Notes under the pieces: model-generated
Seen by the model: the letters and a program-made list of their open reading frames with translations, nothing else
What the model was told of the DNA's origin: nothing
The model's database searches: none
Assembly: GCA_003142355.1 (NCBI GenBank)
Contig: PLMF01000307.1
Span: 506-6,689, forward strand
DNA: 6,184 nucleotides
Direction: 5' to 3'
Source: Bryobacterales bacterium
Lineage (GTDB): Bacteria; Acidobacteriota; Terriglobia; Bryobacterales; Bryobacteraceae
Translations under genes and position numbers: made by a program
In this document: one piece after another, positions 1 to 4,336 of the stretch
How the letters are laid out: each line of letters begins with the position of its first letter
Position numbering within the stretch: position 1 is the first letter of the stretch

Positions 1-711
1 ATCCGCCTGGTGCGATCCGATGTCGCACAGGATGCCGCCATAGCGGGCCGGATCCCAGAACCACTCGGGGCGGGTCTCCTCTCTGAGTTGATGGGGAGCC
101 ACGTTGATGGTCTGCACCACGCGGCCGATCGCACCGGCTTTCACCAACTCGCCCGCCTGGACCTCGGCCCTTACCTCCAGGCGTTCGGAGAACATAATGG
201 CGAAGATGCGGCCCGTTTCTTTGATCGTCCGGCGCACTTCGGCAAGCTGGTCCAGCGTTGTCATGCCGGGCTTGTCGCTCAGGTAGTCCTTGCCCTGGCG
301 CATGACGCGCATACCCAGCGGCGCACGCAGGTCCGGGATGGCGGCGGAAGCCACCAACTGGATGGAAGGATCGTTGAGAATCTCATCCTCACTGCCGGCG
401 ACCTTGACATCGCCGTAACGCTGCCGGAATTCAGCGAGCGCCCCGGGGTTCGTGGAGTGAACAGACACCAGTTCGCCGCCGCCGCGCCGGAGGGCATCCG
501 TTAGGTGGTTGACGTGAATGTGGTCGAGCCCGATCACCGCGAACTTGACTGTGTATTTCGGTGCGGTCTCCTGACGGGCACTGGCTGCCACCTCGTGAGT
601 AACCTGGCCTGCGCCTTGGAAGGCCAGCGCCGCTTCGGGCAATGCGGCCATTACTCCGGTCGATCCCATGGCCTTCAAAAGGGAACGCCTGCTCACGCTA
701 TCCATCATCAT
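1..711 (-). CDS. Tat-exported Gfo/Idh/MocA-family oxidoreductase, N-terminal part (gene cut by left window edge)
   Basis: The frame is open from the ATG at 711 to base 1, giving 237 codons with no stop, so the C-terminal part lies outside the window. Residues 7-13 (SRRSLLK) are a twin-arginine motif, followed by a short hydrophobic stretch and Ala-rich region to about residue 31, predicting Tat export of a folded protein. A Rossmann-like start follows at 55-69 (KFAVIGLDHIHVNH), where the usual GxGxxG is replaced by a GLDHIH type seen in some exported family members. SDKP at 145-148 corresponds to the family's EKP motif, and GGILCDIGSH at 225-234 to the conserved GGG..D.G.H segment after the start of the second domain. 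The family generally uses NAD(P) to oxidise or reduce sugars; the substrate here cannot be told. Three consecutive ATGs (711, 708, 705) make the exact start uncertain; the only Shine-Dalgarno-like bases (AAGG) lie 12 nt ahead of the first. Upstream on the same strand is the large membrane protein gene, 208 bp away, so separate transcription is likely. Confidence 0.88.
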   Translation of the reverse strand, partial: MMMDSVSRRSLLKAMGSTGVMAALPEAALAFQGAGQVTHEVAASARQETAPKYTVKFAVIGLDHIHVNHLTDALRRGGGELVSVHSTNPGALAEFRQRYGDVKVAGSEDEILNDPSIQLVASAAIPDLRAPLGMRVMRQGKDYLSDKPGMTTLDQLAEVRRTIKETGRIFAIMFSERLEVRAEVQAGELVKAGAIGRVVQTINVAPHQLREETRPEWFWDPARYGGILCDIGSHQAD

Positions 712-919
712 GACGGTAGTGTACCTTAACAATGAAGAGTGTGTCTTCAGGATATTGGGCTTGAGGCCCTGTAGATCCTTGAAGTTGCGAGCCTCCTTGG
801 GTCGAAGCACCACACCTCGCCAAGCTTTCCGGGGTTCCGATCGACAGCGCTGCAACGGCTCCAGTCCATACCGTTAGTCTGTCCCCAATCGGGCGAAAGG
901 CCGGCATACTCCAGCGGCG
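712..919. other. Gap between membrane protein gene and Tat oxidoreductase gene
   Basis: Apart from the possible DUF433 remnant, nothing convincing is coded here. The piece nearest the oxidoreductase start (712-760) is less GC-rich than its surroundings and is the likely place of its promoter, but no clear -35/-10 pair with proper spacing was found. A short GGGC/GCCC stem at 757-769 is too weak for a terminator. Confidence 0.5.
747..869 (-). pseudogene. Possible remnant of a DUF433-type antitoxin-like gene
   Basis: An ATG at 869 opens a 40-codon frame ending in TGA at 747. The first 22 residues, beginning MDWSRCSAVDRNPGK and ending EVWCF, resemble the N-terminus of a common DUF433 subgroup (MDWS-C-V-PGK-W-F pattern, recalled from the family). 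The glycine-threonine-arginine segment and helical part that should follow are missing: after about base 804 the reading becomes low-complexity Arg/Ser and stops. A functional member is usually around 75-110 residues. I read this as a decayed 5' end of a DUF433 gene lying in the gap between the membrane protein gene and the Tat oxidoreductase gene. The match rests on a short stretch and on memory of the family, so chance resemblance is possible. Confidence 0.4.
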
Positions 920-2644
920 CTACGGCGTCGCCAGCAGCCGCCGGTAGATGGCGTCGGCTTCCGGGTCGGGCTCGGTGCGGTGTTCCAGGTAGAAGGCCAT
1001 CCAACGGCGGGCACGGGCGGTGTCGCCGATGCGGGCGAATAAATCGCCCAGGCCGCGGGCGCAGCGTGGCTGACCAGGAAGGTGTTGGATGTGGCCGGCG
1101 CACTGCGACTCCATGCTGGTGAGCGCTTCGAGAGAGTTCAAGGGCTCGACCCCCGGCGGCGGATGGCGCATGAAGACCACCGCCTCCGCATCCTGGTAGA
1201 CCAGTTTCCATTCCTTCTGGCTGGGGTCCGAAAGGGCCGCCGGAAGCAGGTAGGTCTCTCCCGAGGTGTACTCGAAGCCGTCCATGACGATGACTTGAAT
1301 TCCGTATCGGTCGAGGAGTTCGTCGGCGCTCTTGCCGCCGGTGGAGTCGGCGTTACCGGCAATCCGCCGGTAATCCAGGAACACCGATTCGTTGAGCGCG
1401 CGCCCATCGATGAAGACCCGTTCCTGGGGCCACAGGCGCCATATCAGGTAGCCGCCATCCCCGTAGGTATTGAACATCGGTTCCGAGACGTGGTGCGCCA
1501 GCAGGAAATCGGCGGCCCCGGCGGGGTATCTCCACTCGGCGGCGCGCAACTGAAAGACGTTGCCCCGCGCGATCTGGGGGCCTGCGACCCACAGCACCAG
1601 GACAGCCGCCAGCACCGGTACGGTTGGTTTCCAGGGAATGTAACTGACAATCGCTATCGGGGCGATGAGGGCAATCATGAGGACATTCCGGACCGCCCAG
1701 ATACTGGCGGCTGCGAAGGCCAGAAACAGCAGCCAGTCGGCTACACGCGTCTGGCTTCGGGCCCAGACGAGCGCCGCTGCCCCGACGAACAGCAGCACGC
1801 CGAACGCCTCCAGAGGCCATAGCGCCGTGTGCTGCCACTCCCACAAGGACCCCTGCAAGGCGCTGTTCTGGTAAGTGAACAGGATGGTGACGGCGCGAAA
1901 CCCGTTGAGGTTCAAACCCGACGCCAGGATCGAGGCCGCGCTCACCAGCCACAGACGGCGCTCATCGGCCAGCGGCCTGCCGCGCCATCTAAGGAACAGA
2001 GCCTCGGCGCAATAGGCCCCCAGCGGCGCCCAGCCCAGGAAGTACCCGCCATGCATGTTGGCCCACACCACAAACATGGGAGGGAGCAGCCACAGCCACC
2101 GGCGATATTCCAGGGCGGCCAGCACAAGCGCCAGCAGCAGGAAACCGATCAGGAACGGCCGGTCGGAGCGGAACTTATCCGCGATGGTCGCCGCGAGGAA
2201 TACCGCACCCAACGCACGGTAGAAGCCCTTCGACCGGTGAAACGCCACCAGCCCGACGACTCCGCAGAAACCGGTGAGCAAGGCCGCGCGGAATAGCACC
2301 AGCCCGGCGAAGCCGCCGCCGGCGTAGACCAGGTAGAAGACCACTTCCGACAGCCACTCGTGGGTCAAGTCGAAATCGCGCATGTGCTCTTCGCCGGAAA
2401 AGGCCGGCTGGCCCATGTAAGTCGTATAGGCGAACGGATCGGGAACCGGCAGCTTATGGTTCTGCCAGATGTACTGGCCGCTTTTGAGAAGCCACCAGGT
2501 ATCCGGATCGGAGACTTCGCTGGAGAACCAGCCCATCAACGCGAATGCGGAAAGCGCCAGGATGAGGGGCCGCAACCAGCGCGGCGCGGCCGCGGGCGGC
2601 GTCTTCGCGATGGGTGCCGGGCGGATGGTGGGACGAGGGGGCAT
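920..2644 (-). CDS. Multi-pass membrane protein with GT-C-like layout and C-terminal soluble domain (function unassigned)
   Basis: The protein has 574 residues from the ATG at 2644. A proline-rich cytoplasmic lead (1-22) precedes the first membrane segment (about 23-41). The following loop carries DPDTWW at 46-51 and HEWLSE at 95-100, a pattern seen in bacterial membrane proteins resembling GT-C lipid-linked-sugar glycosyltransferases, where acidic residues of the first loop are catalytic. Further hydrophobic segments lie at roughly 101-135, 142-157, 163-178, 183-212, 231-246, 280-295, 302-336 and 341-358. After about 360 comes a soluble region with GDGGYLIWRLWP (395-406), FIDGR (411-415) and VIVMDGFEY (451-459), a layout typical of these proteins. 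The tail (about 525-574) looks like one TPR-type helix pair, and two cysteines (516, 528) could form a disulphide. A role in sugar or lipid transfer at the cell envelope is inference. The start is chosen because it lies one base after the stop of a small upstream gene and just before the first membrane segment; the open frame continues to 2869 but that part overlaps the small gene and is low complexity. Confidence 0.85.
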   Translation of the reverse strand: MPPRPTIRPAPIAKTPPAAAPRWLRPLILALSAFALMGWFSSEVSDPDTWWLLKSGQYIWQNHKLPVPDPFAYTTYMGQPAFSGEEHMRDFDLTHEWLSEVVFYLVYAGGGFAGLVLFRAALLTGFCGVVGLVAFHRSKGFYRALGAVFLAATIADKFRSDRPFLIGFLLLALVLAALEYRRWLWLLPPMFVVWANMHGGYFLGWAPLGAYCAEALFLRWRGRPLADERRLWLVSAASILASGLNLNGFRAVTILFTYQNSALQGSLWEWQHTALWPLEAFGVLLFVGAAALVWARSQTRVADWLLFLAFAAASIWAVRNVLMIALIAPIAIVSYIPWKPTVPVLAAVLVLWVAGPQIARGNVFQLRAAEWRYPAGAADFLLAHHVSEPMFNTYGDGGYLIWRLWPQERVFIDGRALNESVFLDYRRIAGNADSTGGKSADELLDRYGIQVIVMDGFEYTSGETYLLPAALSDPSQKEWKLVYQDAEAVVFMRHPPPGVEPLNSLEALTSMESQCAGHIQHLPGQPRCARGLGDLFARIGDTARARRWMAFYLEHRTEPDPEADAIYRRLLATP

Positions 2645-2645
2645 G

Positions 2646-2792
2646 TCAGGGCCTGGCCTCGATGCGGCGGATGAGAAAGCGGATGGCCAGAATGGCGATG
2701 AAGAACGAGGCGAGCGAAGCGGCGACTCCGCCTCCCAGCAGCCAGGAGACAACGGTGCGCCGGTCCTGGCGCGAGCTCGGGGTAGTTCCCAT
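2646..2792 (-). CDS. Small single-pass membrane peptide, 48 residues, coupled to the membrane protein gene
   Basis: An ATG at 2792 is preceded by a perfect AAGGAGG at 2798-2804 with five bases between, the best ribosome binding site in the window. The frame encodes 48 residues and ends with TGA at 2646-2648; one base later the next gene's ATG begins, a spacing that implies translational coupling. The peptide has a polar N-terminus (residues 1-13, with RR at 11-12), one hydrophobic helix (about 14-40, containing WLLGGG) and a basic tail (RRIEARP), predicting one membrane pass with no cleavage site. The stretch RRTVVSWLLGGG resembles the N-terminal anchor of Rieske iron-sulphur proteins of bc complexes, but there is no cluster-binding domain, so it is at most an anchor-like piece. 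It may be a small partner or regulator of the large membrane protein, or only a leader that feeds ribosomes to it. No family is recognised with confidence. Confidence 0.7.
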   Translation of the reverse strand: MGTTPSSRQDRRTVVSWLLGGGVAASLASFFIAILAIRFLIRRIEARP

Positions 2793-2797
2793 CCAAT

Positions 2798-2804
2798 CCT
2801 CCTT
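2798..2804 (-). promoter_or_regulatory. Strong ribosome binding site of the 48-residue peptide
   Basis: The minus strand reads AAGGAGG here, ending five bases before the ATG at 2792. It matches the anti-Shine-Dalgarno sequence fully and is the main argument that the short frame is a real gene. Confidence 0.75.
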
Positions 2805-2818
2805 AGCGGCTCCCAATA

Positions 2819-2847
2819 ATCGTACAATATTCGCGGGCGAGTGTTGG
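2819..2847 (-). promoter_or_regulatory. Candidate sigma-70-type promoter for the peptide/membrane protein pair
   Basis: An AT-rich patch stands out from the GC-rich surroundings. On the minus strand TACGAT (2819-2824) matches four of six -10 bases and CCAACA (about 2842-2847) three of six -35 bases, 17 bp apart. The transcript would start about 20 bases before the ribosome binding site. The match is weak; location between the hairpin after vapC and the first gene of the pair supports it. Confidence 0.3.
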
Positions 2848-2858
2848 TGGCAGAAGTT

Positions 2859-2896
2859 GGGCCGGGCATGCGGTACGCACGCGACGTGCCCGGCCC
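2859..2896 (-). terminator. Perfect 10-bp inverted repeat right after vapC, terminator-like but without a T tract
   Basis: GGGCCGGGCA (2859-2868) and TGCCCGGCCC (2887-2896) are exact reverse complements with an 18-base loop. On the minus strand the stem begins with the base immediately after the vapC stop codon. The stem is very GC-rich and would fold strongly in the vapBC transcript. No run of T follows on either strand, so it is not a standard intrinsic terminator; it could act as an imperfect terminator or protect the mRNA 3' end. Confidence 0.45.
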
Positions 2897-3283
2897 CTAC
2901 GGGAGGGAGTAGAGCGCCAGCTCGGGCATCGGGAAATCCTTGCGGTTGTCCGTCAGCAACGTCAGCCCGTGGGTCAAGGCCACGGCGGCAATGGTGACGT
3001 CGGGCAGGGAGAGGGTGTGCCCTTTCTTGCGCCAGCGGTTCTGTAACTCGCCAGCCAGCCGGGCGATCTCCCAGGTCACCTCGTAGAACTTGAGGCTTCG
3101 CAAGAAGGCTTCGGTGAGGCTGGCTTCATGAGGCCGCATGCCGGTGTACACCTCCGTGACGTTGATCCCGCAGCTAGCCAGAAGATTCCGCTGAGCCAGC
3201 AATTCGTCAAGAAGGAGATGGCGTTGTTTCTTGCCATTGATCGCGTCGACGATGACGGTGGTGTCGAGGAGCAGGATGGCCAT
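2897..3283 (-). CDS. vapC: VapC-family PIN-domain ribonuclease toxin
   Basis: The 128-residue protein has the usual length of VapC toxins. The acidic metal-binding residues of the PIN domain are all visible: D7 in LLLDTT, E44 in NVTEVYTG, D95 in LPDVTIAA and D112 in TDNRKDF, with D116 also close by. VapC proteins cut RNA, often tRNA or rRNA, when not bound by their antitoxin; the actual target here is unknown. The ATG at 3283 shares its A with the stop codon of the upstream antitoxin gene (TGATG), the classic arrangement that makes toxin translation depend on antitoxin translation. The open frame extends to 3355, but that extra part overlaps the antitoxin and lacks family character. All catalytic residues are kept, so the toxin is probably active. 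A tight inverted repeat follows the stop codon. Confidence 0.92.
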   Translation of the reverse strand: MAILLLDTTVIVDAINGKKQRHLLLDELLAQRNLLASCGINVTEVYTGMRPHEASLTEAFLRSLKFYEVTWEIARLAGELQNRWRKKGHTLSLPDVTIAAVALTHGLTLLTDNRKDFPMPELALYSLP

Positions 3284-3570
3284 CAGCCGCGATCCCGGTG
3301 CTGCTGGATTCGCCGGAACCGGGTCTCGGATCCGGCACGCATCTTCCGTACCCAAGCGGCCGAGCCGTCCCTCAATTCCGGGTGGTCCTTATCCTTCCAG
3401 GAGCCGGCGGCGGCCTGGAGCGCCTCGCGCTGCCGGCGTCTTTGAATCTCCTCCCGGGCCACCTCGGCGAGAAACGCGCTCCGCCCGCGCTTGCCGACCA
3501 GCCTGTCTATGCCGGCCACGACATCCTCCGGCAGGATCACGTGGGCCCTCCTGGTCAGTGCCTTTGTCAC
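3283..3570 (-). CDS. vapB: VapB-type ribbon-helix-helix antitoxin
   Basis: This frame ends in TGA at 3283-3285, overlapping the vapC start. From a GTG at 3570 it gives 95 residues; RRAHVILPEDVVAGIDRLVG (about 7-26) is the ribbon strand and first helix of an RHH DNA-binding fold, RGRSAFLAEVAREEIQRR follows as the second helix, and the tail around 55-75 (SWKDKDHPEL, AAWVRKMR) is the sort of segment that wraps the toxin. The antitoxin would neutralise VapC by direct binding and repress the operon as a dimer or larger complex. The start is uncertain. A second GTG at 3540 has an ideal AGGAGG (3547-3552) six bases ahead and would give 85 residues, but it would cut into the DNA-binding strand. The upstream GTG has no ribosome binding site and lies inside a palindrome. 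I list the longer form because the extra residues fit the fold. Confidence 0.82.
   Translation of the reverse strand: MTKALTRRAHVILPEDVVAGIDRLVGKRGRSAFLAEVAREEIQRRRQREALQAAAGSWKDKDHPELRDGSAAWVRKMRAGSETRFRRIQQHRDRG
3547..3552 (-). promoter_or_regulatory. Shine-Dalgarno-like AGGAGG inside the vapB start region
   Basis: The minus strand reads AGGAGG six bases before a GTG at 3540. It either serves that GTG as ribosome binding site or simply encodes Arg-Arg of the longer antitoxin. AGG is an uncommon arginine codon in GC-rich genomes, which favours a real signal. Confidence 0.45.
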
Positions 3571-3588
3571 ACTACCAGTGTGACAAAG
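3562..3588. promoter_or_regulatory. Perfect palindrome, probable VapBC operator
   Basis: CTTTGTCACACT (3562-3573) and AGTGTGACAAAG (3577-3588) are exact reverse complements around a 3-bp centre (ACC). It covers the start region of the antitoxin gene. Type II antitoxins of the RHH class usually bind such repeats at their own promoter, so autoregulation is the natural reading. On the minus strand the centre reads TGGTAGTGT (3569-3577), a poor extended -10 element; if used, transcription would begin near 3562 and RNA polymerase and VapB would compete for the same bases. The repeat is seen directly; its use as an operator is inferred. Confidence 0.7.
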
Positions 3589-3647
3589 ATTCGCATCCAG
3601 AGTGGGCTTACCGGGGAACCTGGAGCCCTTGCGCCATGAGAACTCGC

Positions 3648-3986
3648 CCCGCTGGCGCAGGCCCGCAGGCGAGTCTGCGGCTCCGTGTCGGTGGCCAGGA
3701 TCTTGTACAGCGGCAATCCCTTGGCTTTCCCAATGATGTCCCAAAGAGCGGTATCGGCTCCCGCCCAAGCCCCTATGGCCCCGCGGCCCGTGATCCCGCC
3801 TGCCAGGTACTCCACGTCGAAAGGATTCTTGCCGATGAGACTCGGCTTGATCACCTTTTCGAGATACTCCTTCATCGCCGCCGGCCCGCTGTAGCGGCTG
3901 CATCCACCGATGCCCTTGATTCCGACGTCGGTGGATACTTCCACGATCACCGATTCGGTTTTCCAGATGATGTTGTTGTTGCCCGT
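3648..3986 (-). pseudogene. Remnant of a mandelate racemase/muconate lactonizing enzyme-type gene, N-terminal domain only
   Basis: About 113 codons read as the capping domain of the MR/MLE branch of the enolase superfamily: TGNNNIIWKTESVIVEVS, then DVGIKGIGG, KPSLIGKNPFDVEYL, GAIGAWAGADTALWDIIGK and KGLPLYKILATD. Normal members have about 370-420 residues. The start is missing: the frame meets a TAA at 3999-4001 with no ATG, only a weak GTG at 3950. After RLRACASG (about 3648) the similarity ends, and the whole barrel domain with its catalytic lysines and metal-binding Asp/Glu residues is absent. The break at the 5' side coincides with the end of the small gene at 3986, and the 3' side runs into the vapBC control region. 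It cannot make an active enzyme. Whether vapBC arrival or a deletion caused the loss is not shown by the sequence. Confidence 0.8.
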
Positions 3987-4261
3987 TAAATGGTCTTCTT
4001 ACGTCTTCTGGTAAATGCCTTGTCGAGCTCCACCACGCGCATTTCCTGAATACTGACCTTGGGAATGTGCAGACGCCAGCGCCCCGGCCGCACTTCGACG
4101 TCGTTGTGCAACTCCATCCCGATCACGACGGCTTCTTCATTCTCATCCAGAAGGAATCCGATCTCCTGAAGCTCCACCAATTGCGCCTGGGGGTTCTTGG
4201 AACCAGCATCCCCGGCGTCTTCGGCCACGGCGTCTTTCCAACGAATATAAGCTAACTTCAT
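3986..4261 (-). CDS. Small conserved-looking protein, 91 residues, unknown function
   Basis: The ATG at 4261 begins MKLAYIRWKDAVAED and the frame ends in TAA at 3986. No signal peptide or membrane segment is present. The sequence has a first strand (AYIRWKDA), an acidic linker, then LQEIGFLLDENEEAVVIGMEL and RWRLHIPKVSIQEMRVVEL, followed by a basic end (RRRKK). The layout of a 'G-LL-ED' strand, a strand of small and hydrophobic residues and an 'IPK--I--M' turn recalls short beta-rich proteins common in phages and accessory regions, whose role is unknown. The ribosome binding site is weak and the frame stays open upstream to 4621 because it is antisense to the peptidase gene; I chose this ATG because similarity to that layout begins here. 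The stop lies exactly where the broken enzyme remnant starts, so the last residues could have been created at the junction. Confidence 0.6.
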   Translation of the reverse strand: MKLAYIRWKDAVAEDAGDAGSKNPQAQLVELQEIGFLLDENEEAVVIGMELHNDVEVRPGRWRLHIPKVSIQEMRVVELDKAFTRRRKKTI

Positions 4262-4298
4262 TTCGAGTACCGCTATCCGGCGGGCAGCCGCCACCAAG

Positions 4299-4327
4299 GT
4301 AACATAGCCGCGCCGGTGAAGTACAAT
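4299..4327 (+). promoter_or_regulatory. Candidate promoter of the M61 peptidase gene giving a near-leaderless mRNA
   Basis: TACAAT (4322-4327) matches five of six -10 bases, and GTAACA (4299-4304) four of six -35 bases, with 17 bp between. Transcription should start near the A at 4334, three bases before the ATG at 4337. There is no Shine-Dalgarno sequence at a workable distance. The elements are seen; the near-leaderless mRNA is inferred. Confidence 0.5.
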
Positions 4328-4336
4328 CGTGGGATT

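Noticed and set aside
10..504. 164-codon plus-strand open frame
   Set aside because: Antisense to the oxidoreductase gene, which has a Tat motif and conserved family motifs in its own frame.
757..769. Small GGGC/GCCC stem-loop
   Set aside because: Only four base pairs and no T tract; expected by chance in GC-rich DNA.
712..800. Open frame continuing upstream of the oxidoreductase ATG (reading FKDLQGLKPNILKT)
   Set aside because: It would place coding sequence ahead of the Tat signal, which should be at the N-terminus; no start codon with a ribosome binding site is found there.
1082..1822. 246-codon plus-strand open frame
   Set aside because: Antisense shadow of the membrane protein gene; no recognisable motif or ribosome binding site.
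2645..2869. 75-codon upstream extension of the large membrane protein
   Set aside because: It overlaps the 48-codon gene with its own strong ribosome binding site, is low in complexity, and lies ahead of the first membrane segment; the ATG at 2644 fits better.
3284..3355. 24-codon upstream extension of vapC
   Set aside because: PIN-domain proteins start just before the first strand (MAILLLDTT), and the extension overlaps antitoxin coding sequence.
3231..3989. 252-codon plus-strand open frame
   Set aside because: Runs antisense across vapB and the enzyme remnant; Pro/Arg/Ser-rich composition typical of a shadow frame.
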